Assembly: GCA_951802425.1 (NCBI GenBank)
Contig: OX637801.1
Coordinates: 2,914,001-2,978,000, forward strand
Origin: Clavaria fumosa
Lineage: Eukaryota > Basidiomycota > Agaricomycetes > Agaricales > Clavariaceae
DNA length: 64,000 nt
Direction of reading: 5' to 3'
A program made the position numbers and the translations under genes. Positions 44,062-54,143 of this stretch are shown one piece after another. Below the pieces are notes generated by a model. That model saw nothing but the letters and a program-made list of their open reading frames with translations. It searched no databases and had not been told where the DNA came from. How positions within the stretch are numbered: the stretch's first letter is position 1; each line of letters starts with the position of its first letter.

Positions 44062-47000
44062 ATGGATATCATCCAGCACGTTCTGACTCTCACACCTGTG
44101 CCCGGTCTCTCCATCGCTTTCTCGGTATTTCGTTACATCTGGACCTCTGTTCAGGAGGTCCAGGCAAGCAAGCAACAACTCCATTGCCTTGCCTCTCTGA
44201 TTGCGCAGCTTTTACGAACGCTCGATAGTCAGTATCGCAGTGGGCACTTGTCAGAAGCCGGAACATTTTCTCAACTCAAGGATTTATCTCAGTGAGCATC
44301 CTCAATCTACCTCTTTTCGCATCCTGAACGTGCTTCATCGGCCAGTCTACTCGAAGAGATATCTGAATTCATATGTCGGCAATCTTCGTACTCTTTCCTC
44401 AAGTCTTTATATGTGAAACAGCAACGAATTGTGTCGATTGATGGCTATCATCGTCGCATTACCGCTGCCGTGGCATCGTTTCAGGTAAATTCTAATTCTT
44501 TCACAAATTGTCCTCAGTGGATTGATCACAACGGACAGATATCAGCCCTTTTGAACACTCAGGATTGGCAGTCCAAGAATGATGAAGCTCGAGCTGCCGA
44601 TCAAAACCTTTTGTTAAAGCGGCTCGATGATCTCGAAAGAAATCATAATCAATTATTTGATGTGCTGCGTACTACTAGTATGTGCGGTTATTAACTGGTT
44701 TTTATGTCAAGCTGATTCAACTATGAATGGCTCGACATATAGACGCTAAGCAAAACAATATTGCATCAATGCTGGCCTCGTTGCAAAAGCAACTCAAGGA
44801 GCGATTGAGTTCAGATCGAGAGCAGCAATTTTACCAGCAGAGTTTGCGCCACCTAACAAACATGAGTGGTATACAAGTGGAGCTGGATACCTGGACAATC
44901 ACGTCCTTTGAAGTTGACATGGGCCCGAAAATTAGATCTGGTGGCTTGTATGTCATTTCGTCTTGTCTCTTTGCCCATGTGCTTATGCTTGATGATCAGT
45001 GGACAAATTTTCAAAGGAACATGGAACAAGACACCAGTTGCGATCAAGGTTCTCAGGATGGACAATGGGATCACACCGGCTGTATCAGTAAGTGTTAGAC
45101 TTTCAACTCCGGACTGGCACTCATTGTTGGTGTCCATGCAGGTTATGCGACAGGAAGTTGAGGTGAGTACTCCGACATACAGTTGGAATGAACTCCTATA
45201 TGCTAAGGTTCATTGACTAGATTTGGTCAAAACTAATCCACCCCCATATCTTGCGTAAGCACATGGAAATCCCTTATAAATCTATCCACATAAAACCTTG
45301 CACATCATAGAATTCCTCGGCGCAAATGTGTTGGATGACACACCCTTTATTGTCATGCCATACTACAGAAATGGAAATGCTCGTGACTATATCCGGAGCC
45401 ACCCTGACTGTAATCGGATTGCAATTGTATGGTTTATCTCATGAAATCCACGCATGTGCTCATCAGCTCCTTGCAGCTTTGTGACATGTCCTGCGGCTTA
45501 CTGTACTTGCATTCTAAGCAAGTCATACATGGTGATCTCAAAGCTGTAGGTGATGCTGCTTGTGTAGTCTATATATGAACTGAGGCAGCTATTCTGCTCC
45601 AGCCTAATGTCCTCATTGATGGTGGAGGAAGAGCTGTGCTTTGTGATTTTGGTCTCTCGCGTGTGAGGTCTGATGTTACCACCTCCACAGCAATAGCTGG
45701 TATTGTGGCTCCGGTTGGGTCCCGGAATTGGATGGCACCTGAATTATTGATTGGTGGGAGACTCAGAAAACCCTGTGATATCTATGCCTTTGGCATGACA
45801 ATATATGAGGTAAGATTACTCATTGACCCGTTTATATCAGATATTTTTTTGATGGAACATGTAGATATATATGGATGATGTTCCGTTGGGTCACATTGGT
45901 TATGCTGACTTCATTGAACTTGTGGTCCGACAAGATGTGAGACCGAAGAGGCCTGAGGGTGATGAGGGTGTTCCTTTTCCTGATGGGATTTGGGACCTTG
46001 CAGAGTCATGCTGGGTGAAAACTCCTACAGAAAGACCACCTGCCACGGCTATCTTTGATATGCTATCACATTTTGTCGATATTGGCACCCCATCACATCC
46101 ATCCCTGTCCAACCCGGTATTTGCAGACAGGAAGCACAAGAAGTTTGACCAAGTGGGGGGCTCGGGAGTGCAGGTGACAGAAGGAATGAAGATGTCTTTG
46201 GAGGCGGAACACCGAGATGCATTGGATGGTCTTCATGATCTGGCACTTGCATACAAGAAACAGGGCAAGTTGGATGAAGCAGAGAGCCTACTATCACAGG
46301 TAGTGGAAGTGCATAAGAGAATTTCAGGGGCAGAACACCCAGACACATTGACAAGCATTCATAATCTGGGTACCACATACAAGGAACAGGGGAAGTTGGA
46401 CAAAGCAGAGAGTCTACTAGCACAGGTGGTGGAAGTGAAGAAGAGGATTTCAGGGGCAGAACACCCAGACACACTATCAAGCCTTCATGAGCTGGCTGCT
46501 ACATACTTGGAACAGGACAAATTGGACAAGGCAGTGAGTCTACTAGCACAGGTGGTGGAAGTGAGGAAGAGAATTTTAAGGACAGAACACCCAGACACAC
46601 TGGCAAGCATTCAGGAGCTGGCTGCTGCATACTTGAGACAGGACAAGTTGGACAAAGCAGAGAGCCTACTAGCACAGGTAGTGGAAGTGAGGAGGAGGAT
46701 TTTAGGGGCAGAACACCCAAACACATTGTCAAGCATTCATTGGCTGGCTGTCACATACTGGAGACAGGACAAGTTGCACAAAGCAAAAAGTCTACTAGCA
46801 CCAGTAGTGGAAGTGAGGAAGAGAATTTTAGGGGCAGAACACCCAGACACACTGACAAGCATTCATTGGCTGGCTGTCACATACTGGAGACAGGACAAGT
46901 TGGACAAAGCAGAGAGTCTATTGGCACAGGTAGTAGAAGTGAGGAAGGGGATTTTAGGGGCAGAACACCCAGACACACTGTCAAGCATTCATTGGCTGGC

Positions 47001-48378
47001 TGTCACATACTGGAGACAGGACAAGTTGGACAAAGCAGAGAGTCTACTAGCACAGGTAGTAGAAGTAAGGAAGAGGATTTTAGGGGCAGAACACCCAGAC
47101 ACACTAACAAGCATTCATGGGCTGGCTGCCACATACTGGAGTAAGGACAAGTTGGACAAAGCAGAGAGTCTACTAGCACCAGTAGTGGAAGTGAGGAAGA
47201 GAATTTTAGGGGCAGAACACCCACACACACTGGCGAGCATTCATGAACTGGGTGTCATATACAAGGAACAGGGGAAGTTGGACAAAGCAGAGAGTCTACT
47301 AGCACAGGTGGTGAAAGTGAGGAAGAGAATTTCAGGGGCAGAACACCCAGACACACTGTCAAGCATTCATTGGCTGGCTGTCACATACTGGAGTCAGGAC
47401 AAGTTGGACAAAGCAGAGAGTCTACTAGCACCAGTAGTGGAAGTGAGGAAGAGAATTTTAGGGGCAGAATACCCAGACACACTGACAAGCATTCATTGGC
47501 TGGCTGTCACATACTGGAGACAGAACAAGTTGGACAAAGCAGAGAGTCTACTAGCACCAGTAGTGGAAGTGAGGAAGAGGATTTTAGGGGCAGAACACCC
47601 AGACACACTGACAAGCATTCATTGGCTGGCTGTCACATACTGGAGACAGAACAAGTTGGACAAAGCAGAGAGTCTACTAGCACAGGTAGTGGAAGTGAGG
47701 AAGAGGATTTTAGGGGCAGAACACCCAGACACACTGACAAGCATTCATTGGCTGGCTGTCACATACTGGAGACAGGACAAGTTGGACAAAGCAGAGAGTC
47801 TACTAGCACAGGTAGTAGAAGTAAGGAAGAGGACTTTAGGGGCAGAACACCCAGACACACTGTCAAGCATTCATTGGCTGGCTGTCACATATTGGAGACA
47901 GGACAAGTTGGACAAAACAGAGAGTCTACTAGCACAGGTGGTGCAAGTAAGGAAGAGAATTTTAGGGGCAGAACACCCAAACACACTGTCAAGCATTCAT
48001 TGGCTGGCTGTCACATACTGGAGTCAGGACAAGTTGGACAAAGCAGAGAGTCTACTAGCACCAGTAGTGGAAGTGAGGAAGAGAATTTTAGGGGCAGAAC
48101 ACCCACGCACACTGACAAGCATTCATGAACTGGGTGTCATATACAAGGAACAGGGGAAGTTGGACAAAGCAGAGAGTCTACTAGCACAGGTGGTGGAAGT
48201 GAGGAAGAGGATTTCAGGGGCAGAACACCCAGACACACTGTCAAGCATTTATGAGCTGGCTGCCACATACTTGAAACAGAACAAGGTTGGACAAAGCAGA
48301 GAGTCTACTAGCACAGGTAGTTGCAGTGATGAAGAGGATTTTAGGGGCAGAACACCCAGACACACTGACAACCATTGA
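44062..48378 (+). CDS. HeLo/MLKL-like domain + protein kinase + TPR-array protein
   Basis: Eleven exons: 44062-44291, 44346-44484, 44539-44668, 44743-44947, 45000-45087, 45142-45162, 45221-45254, 45311-45426, 45477-45545, 45603-45809 and 45865-48378, all in phase. Residues 1-225 are helical and begin MDIIQHVLTLTPVPGLSIAF, resembling the MLKL N-terminal/HeLo-like bundle found in fungal immune-type proteins. The kinase follows: GGFGQIFKG loop (233-241), VAIK with Lys251, Glu269 in the helix C segment, IHGDLKAPNVL with Asp341, CDFG with Asp359, and WMAPEL. The catalytic loop reads HGD, not HRD. From residue 531 a 42-residue TPR unit repeats sixteen times intact. An extra G near 48285 then shifts the frame and ends the protein at 48378; the original frame continues to about 48440. 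By analogy with fungal signalling and cell-death proteins, the TPRs may sense a ligand and the kinase or N-domain may respond. That role is inference. Confidence 0.75.
46216..48284 (+). repeat. Array of near-identical 126-bp TPR units
   Basis: Sixteen complete units plus a seventeenth cut by the frameshift, each encoding 42 residues such as DTLTSIHWLAVTYWRQDKLD then KAESLLAQVVEVRKRILGAEHP. Units 5-7 and 10-15 are nearly identical in DNA, units 1-4 more diverged. Units 9 and 16 share a distinct HELGVIYKEQGKL version, and units 8 and 15 share a WS..P version, suggesting duplication in blocks. The unit length and pattern match kinesin-light-chain-type TPR (TPR_10/TPR_12). Confidence 0.95.
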
Positions 48379-48452
48379 TGAGCTGGCTGCCACATACTGG
48401 AGTCAGGGCGAGCTGGGCAAAGCAGAGAATCTACTAGCAATGTTACATTTGT

Positions 48453-48808
48453 TAAGATTGGTGTCAAACAGATGCCACCTATGTCACATGATAAAATGTG
48501 ACAAATTACTATTTCTTGAACTAGTTATTTTGAATGCATTTTTGCTGAATTTGGAAACCATGGCATTGTAAAAATTTAAGGTTTGCACAATGCCATGGTT
48601 TTATATTTCTTTTTCAGGCAAAAGAACAAACAGAGATATAGTCCCGGGAATTTCCCTGCCAAGAAATTGAAACGGAGTTTTAAATAAGGCAATACTAACT
48701 TAGTGCAATTTAAGTGATGTTTGGCAGCCTGGCTAAGCAAAATATATGTGACTACTAATGTGACCTAAATCATGTGACATAGGTGGCATCTGTTTGACAC
48801 CAATCTTA
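48453..48808. mobile_element. 356-bp MITE with perfect 40-bp inverted ends
   Basis: The first 40 bp (taagattggtgtcaaacaga, then tgccacctatgtcacatgat) recur exactly inverted at 48769-48808. The interior is AT-rich and non-coding. It lies inside a roughly 970-bp insert (48440-49408) that separates the TPR array from a stray repeat. No clear target duplication. Confidence 0.75.
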
Positions 48809-49408
48809 CATAATGTTGTATGCAATCACAGCAGTGCTGTTGGTGCATAGGGTCTTTGAGAGACCTAAGGAGGTGTCTGGGACACAAGGAGGTGTTTGGG
48901 ACATGTAGGATGTGTTTGAGATGTTTGGGACCACAGGGAAGTGTTTGAAACACTTACAGGGGCACAGGAGGGTCCATGGACAGTCTGTAACATATAGGCA
49001 GTGTTAATGGACTATGGAGATGTTTTGGGACCTAAGGGGATGTATGGGAGTCCTGTGTGGTCACTTGGGGGCTTTAGACAAGGCTGGCAGTGTACCCTGC
49101 TTCTTAGGAGTGTCTGTTGCTACCTACTGTCACTTTATTACTTTGTTTGACAGTCTGCTGTGTATAACAATGCATTGCTATGGTTGTAGATAGCACCTGG
49201 CCTCCTGTTGCTTTGTCTTAGACATTGCCTAGCATTGCTTAGTCCTTCTCCTTGCTCCTTGAAGCCTTACACTTTCTGTTGCTTTGTTTATTAGGACCCC
49301 AGACTTGAAATAATTGATTCCTCCCCTTGTCTACTCTAAGTCCTTGCCCAAGGCATCATTCCCCTTTTGCCCCACCCTTGGGCCTCTTAACTGATGCCCA
49401 CTGTAACA

Positions 49409-49529
49409 AGCACAAGTAGTGGAAGTGAGGAAGAGGATTTTTGGGGCAGAACACCCAGACACACTGACAAGCATTCATGGGCTGGCTGCCACATACTGAA
49501 GTCAGGACAAGTTGGACAAAACAGAGAGT
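49409..49529 (+). pseudogene. Stray decayed TPR unit
   Basis: 121 bp nearly identical to the array unit (AQVVEVRKRIFGAEHPDTLT, then SIHGLAATY), with the following TGG changed to a TGA stop. It is the far end of the array, displaced by the insertion at 48440-49408. Confidence 0.85.
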
Positions 49530-49606
49530 AATACTACTTATTGTCAGTCCAGGTCCCTCACAAAGAGTGTAAGGGGGAAAGAACTTGATTTCAATGTGAG
49601 GGACTA

Positions 49607-50441
49607 CAGTTCTGGACAACCAAACACAACAAATTTTTTGACTGAGTTTTGTGGCTTCTCATTTGTGTCAAAACATACATTTAAGCATGCCAACATCACA
49701 ATAGAAACATACAAAGTAAGATTGTACAGACCAATTTCCCTAAAAGTCACATTTTATGTCTCAGCCATGAAAATTTGGCCAACCCCCTAAAAAAATAGCT
49801 AAAAATCTGCAAACAAGAAGATTTTGCCAGCCAGCCATCCATGCTTGAAGTTCTTATCACAGAGGCTGGCCACAAATGCATTTTCCTTCCAAAGTTTCAT
49901 TGCGAGCTGAACCCAATCGAGATGGCAAGTCTTTCAATAGCCACAATATAGTAATTACTGATTCTCTCTGCCAGTATTGGGGTTGGTGCAAATACAGATA
50001 CCAAGAAATCCCCAAGAAGACATTTAGTGAAGCCAAAGAATTGGCTCTTGAAAAGCTCAATTCATGCCCAGTTGCAGTCTTGTGAAGATTCATCAATTGC
50101 TCATGGCAATTTATGAGTGCATATCATCTGGGGCTCACAGGGAAAGCTGCCATCTGGGCAGTCAGAAGGCAGAAGCAGCACCATAAAGTCTCACAGAGTG
50201 CTATGATGTCCATCGATGCTGTTCTGAATACATAGATACATGATGCAAACCCCTAGCATAGGGTTTAAATGTCAATTTTCAGGCCCAAAATTTTGGCCAT
50301 TCTCAAAAGTTGTGGGAAAATTCAACTGAAGGCATTTTTAGACGTTTTTCACCTCCCTGAATCCAAATCTGAGCTCAGTTTCACCCTATTTTTTTTGGTC
50401 TAGCCCTGATAAGAATTGTCATGTTTGGTTGTCCAGAACTG
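49607..50441 (+). mobile_element. Decayed Tc1/mariner-type element
   Basis: 835 bp with inverted ends CAGTTCTGGACAACCAAACA and its inverse, flanked by TA on both sides (49605-49606 and 50442-50443), the Tc1/mariner target. The interior keeps the end of a transposase at about 49870-50240. FLPKFHCELNPIEM carries the third acidic residue of the DDE triad. In another frame follow YWGWCKYRYQEIPKKTF and, past a stop, sequence matching the family's C-terminus. Frameshifts and stops make it inactive, and most of the transposase is deleted. Confidence 0.8.
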
Positions 50442-50443
50442 TA

Positions 50444-51530
50444 CAACTACTACAACAGGGGTATATATACTAGGGGATGAGGCAGTGCAAGGTATGAGTC
50501 ACATGAATAGGAACAAGGCTGCATGCACTGAGTCATGAGGAGTCATAGAAGGGAGATTAGGGAGAGGGAATTCCAAATAAGGAGGGGAGCAGCAAGGGGG
50601 AGATAGGGGGAAGTGACAGAGGGAATGCTTGGCACAGTCTTGGCAGGCTGAGGGGAGAGCTCAATTAGTCCTGTTTAGGCTAGATTGCTTGATGGGAGAT
50701 GTCAGTGACACTATCTTGGATCTGCCTCCATCATGAATTTCAAAGTGTGGGAATAGCACCAAGTGGTGGGAGAAGTCACCTGACCATTACTACTGTTAAT
50801 GCTGATAACCCTTCTTGGCTCTGTACTCAGGCTGAGACAGGGGAGGGGCTTACATAAGTGGACACAATAGGTGTGAGAGCAGGCTTAAGTAAACACAAAC
50901 TATACAGTGGTAAGCTGGAGACTAGGTATGGGAGAGCTTGGGTCAGACAAGTGGTGACACTCGTCCGAGCCAGGCTGGGTGTGCTGGGGGAGCGACAGTA
51001 CCACCAAGCGATGACGAAACCAGCCACCAAAGAGTAAGCTTTAAGAAAAGGGAGCAGAGGGTGGGTAACACAAGGAGAGGTGATGTGTCAGGTGTGGGGG
51101 AGGAATGGGGAGTCTGGGGAGAGGGGTAAGGAGGGCAAGGACATTATATGTAGGCGCAGGAAGGGGGCATGATGTCATCTGGGACTGTGAGCATCAGCAC
51201 TTCTACAAGTGTCTTGTTTGCCTTAAACAAGTCAAAACAAGTCAAAACAAGTCAAAAAATGCATACAAGACATTGACTTGTCCAAGTAGGTTCAGGTTCT
51301 TGTAAAAGGCAGTTTCAAGGCAGCAAGACAGCCAACAAGGCAACAAGGAAGCAACTAAGACAGCCATCCAGATGACCCATCCAAGTCAGCAAGGCAACCA
51401 ACAAGGTAACAAGTGATAAACAAGACATCTATTCAATATCAATTAATTACTGATAATACAACAAGACAGTGGCCTATCATGACAAGGAGTGGTGCTAATT
51501 ACAACAGTCCCAATCTGCAACACTGTCTGA
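50444..51530. other. Non-coding interval among repeats
   Basis: Purine-rich stretches (50530-50640) and short direct repeats of gtcaaaacaa (51222-51260). Small open frames lack motifs. Possibly parts of old elements; none identified. Confidence 0.4.
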
Positions 51531-51539
51531 TGAGACCGA

Positions 51540-52310
51540 AGAAATTCGTCTTAACTCTCAATCTTGTTGATTTTGACCTGTATCCTGTGTGCACAGATAC
51601 CATCAACACAGAATGGGCGAAACGAAGGCCAATACGTACGATGACTGAAGTAAGGTGGAAGAAGAAGGGGCATGGTTTGGGGGAGTGTTTCTGTTGTATC
51701 TCCCTGAAGTGCTGCTGGAAGGCTTGAGAAGGAAATCATCAGACAATAAGGAAAGAAGTGAAACGAAATGGGATTGAACAACACGAACATTTGGTCGCAG
51801 TAGGCAGGTCGTTCTTCCGATTACCAAAGCTGGGCATGCTGAAGCAGACGCCAGGGCACAGCCTCGAGTCGAGGATGTCACACTTGTGAGGAAGAGGATC
51901 ATCTGCATGTGAGCGAGCCACTTGCACACGCACACCACTGCCACAGCAGTAACTGTCCTCAAGCCGGTTCATGCACCGGTCCTCCACGAGCTTCTCGTCG
52001 AGCAGGGTTGGTCAGCGGGCCAGGACACCCTTGGGTATAAGTAGTACACATGGATGACCGGGTCCCGCCCACATCATACATGAGCCACTCCTGGCCAACC
52101 CTGCAACATGTATCAGTTTAACGGAGGGGCAGTCAGGATGAAGGCCACTTTCAAAGGGAGGGGGGGGGGGGAATAAAGAGAATGGAACACACACGAATTT
52201 GTACTCCTGCACGCCAAGCGTGCGCAGACAGGCTCGAATGACATCTGCGTCCGTTGGCTGGTAGTGGCGCATGGCAATCCGCTCGACATCATCTAGGAAG
52301 CTATGCAAGG
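51540..52310 (-). pseudogene. Heterotrimeric G-protein alpha subunit pseudogene
   Basis: On the minus strand the pieces appear in the order of a G-alpha GTPase domain. FLDDVERIA then YQPTDADVIRACLRTLGVQEY (about 52300-52200) is the switch I region. GQEWLMYDVGGTRSSM (about 52090-52040) is the G3 DVGG motif, followed by NRLEDSY (about 51950). A degraded G4 region reads HKCDILDSRL instead of NKxD (about 51880), and HFREIQQKHSPKPCPFFFH is near 51680. The pieces lie in different frames with several stops, and the N-terminal helix and G1 loop are absent. It is a broken, 5'-truncated copy of the expanded basidiomycete G-alpha type. Confidence 0.65.
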
Positions 52311-52435
52311 AACAAGCAGGTCAGCATGCAGCAACCCTGCGACCTGTTCGATTCAATGGAGGTGTGGTCATTGACCGGAAGTTGGGCTTGTGGATCCAAA
52401 GTGAAGTTGACCACTTACAGATTATGATCACATGA

Positions 52436-53046
52436 TCTTTTATTATTATTTTATTATTTTTTATTATCAGCATTTCTATACCGCAACATGTAGCTATGAC
52501 AAAGACACGGTTGTACGTATTGTACATGTGTATGTAGTGTGTTCATGGCTTGGGTGTGTGGTAGTCTGTCGTGTGGTTTGTGGTTTGTATTGCCTTAATT
52601 CATGGCGGGTCTGGGGGTTCTGTCGGGTATGGTGTCTCTGACAGGTCGAGACCGGGAAGGCTCGGCAGATTTGGAGTTTCGGGGTTTCTTCTGGTGGATG
52701 TAAAGGCACCGGATTGTCGTAGGAATTTTGCTATTGCTAGGAGTCCCTTCGTGCCACTTAGAAGTATGTGTGGTGAGTGGTCGTAGTGTACTTCTGTTAG
52801 TATGTGTCGATGTTCATCGTAGGTTCGGCAGTTATGAAATATATGATCTCGGTATCGCGTCGCTGTAGGTAGCGTGTCTCCGCACGAGCATTCGGGCTCA
52901 TGTGGGATGTTCATTCGTGCGTAGTACGGTGGGTTGTACCCATGCATCCCAAATTTAGCCACTCTCTTGCGAGAATGGCTCCATCCCCTGACCACAAAGG
53001 GAATGTATTTGGGATACAACTTAAGCTGGCTGATGTTGCTTACCAA
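52436..53046 (-). mobile_element. 3' end of a non-LTR (LINE) retrotransposon
   Basis: An open frame (53046-52600, minus) encodes a C-terminal RNase H/zinc-knuckle tail: HEPECSCGDTLPTATRYRDH, then IFHNCRTYDEHRHIL and GTKGLLAIAKFLRQSGAFT. This is the typical end of Tad1-like LINE ORF2 proteins (CxC..H..C followed by GLxxLAxFLxxSGAF). The element ends in an AT-rich simple tail of aataataaaa units at 52436-52470. The 5' part is missing, as usual for truncated LINE copies. Confidence 0.65.
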
Positions 53047-53533
53047 TTAGCCAACCGACAGAGGATATGTCCTCTCAGGCCAGAACAGGGAGACTGTCCC
53101 TGTCTGCCACAGTCCAGGTATTGCTACCCTTCCTGTTACCCCCCACATGCTTCGCTTGTTACTTAATCAATGTGCGGGACCTTCCGTTGTTTGTGTTGGT
53201 TGGTTTCGTTTGGGTGTGCACATGACCAGCAATGTGCGGATCCGCCACGTGTGGGAGCTCTCTGTCTTGCCATGTTTGACCGGGCTGGAAGATTGCCCAG
53301 AGTCCACATGACTAACCACCTTCCCAAAATGGGAAGGCGCCAGGTGTCCTGTCAGCCGATTGGCTGTCGGATGGTTTTCAAATGCAATTCCTGAACTTAT
53401 GTAAGGCCCTTATCATGTGATGTCCCTTTCAGGCAGGAGTCACTCAGACCATTACCGGATTTCAGAGGAGTTGCACCCCATTCTCCAGATTAGGGCCAAA
53501 TGCCCATTTGGGGTTACTGGGAATTTATTATGC

Positions 53534-53608
53534 CCCCCCAGGGGATCGAACTCGTGCATGCAAATTCGAGCCAGTGACTTCAGGTTTTACCCTTGGGCCA
53601 TGGGGCCT
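53534..53608 (-). repeat. tRNA-like SINE or decayed tRNA
   Basis: On the minus strand an A-box-like TGGCCCAAGGG is followed about 47 nt later by a B-box-like GAGTTCGATCC, bounded by GGCCCCA and TGGGGGGGC that could pair. The anticodon arm does not fold convincingly, so a tRNA-derived SINE is more likely than a functional tRNA. Confidence 0.35.
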
Positions 53609-54143
53609 ACATGATCTTTGTATCAGCCGCAGCCTCACGGCCCGGCTCAGGGCTTGCAAATGTCTGGGCTGGGCCAAGGGAATGTGGAATGAAGAGGAGA
53701 GACGCACACAACAATGGCCACAAGCAAAGATCATCGTTTTTTGTGCTTGGCAGGTTTCATGATTGGTGCCATGGGCTAGACAGGTAGCTGCACCTCCGCA
53801 CCTCCGCAATGAGTGGTAGGGATACCAAAGTTTGGTCCTGAACCAAGGTTCGGACCTGAACTTGGGTGAACTGGACCCAAGTTCGGTCCTAGGTTCAGGC
53901 CAGGGGCTGGACTGAACCGAAAGTCCGGTTCTGGGTTTGGCTGAAGTGCCAAAATGGTGAACCTGTTTGGACCTGTTTGGACCTGTTTGAACCTGTAAAA
54001 TTTTATTTTGTTTTCCAGAACTTATATTGCCCCCTTTTTGCATCAGCTTTCACATCAAACATCTTGCATAAGTTTCTAGATGCCATTATAGCCCCTCCTC
54101 ACATGATCTTTTGGTTTCATACCTCAATGCCAGCCTTCTACTC

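Noticed and set aside
46740..48128. Second-frame ORFs across the TPR array (for example 46740-47144 and 47370-48128)
   Set aside because: Shadow frames of the repeat; the 126-bp period keeps any stop-free frame open.
46216..48284. Regular direct repeats considered as a CRISPR array or minisatellite
   Set aside because: The 126-bp period encodes intact TPR units in a spliced gene; there are no unique spacers and the host is a eukaryote.
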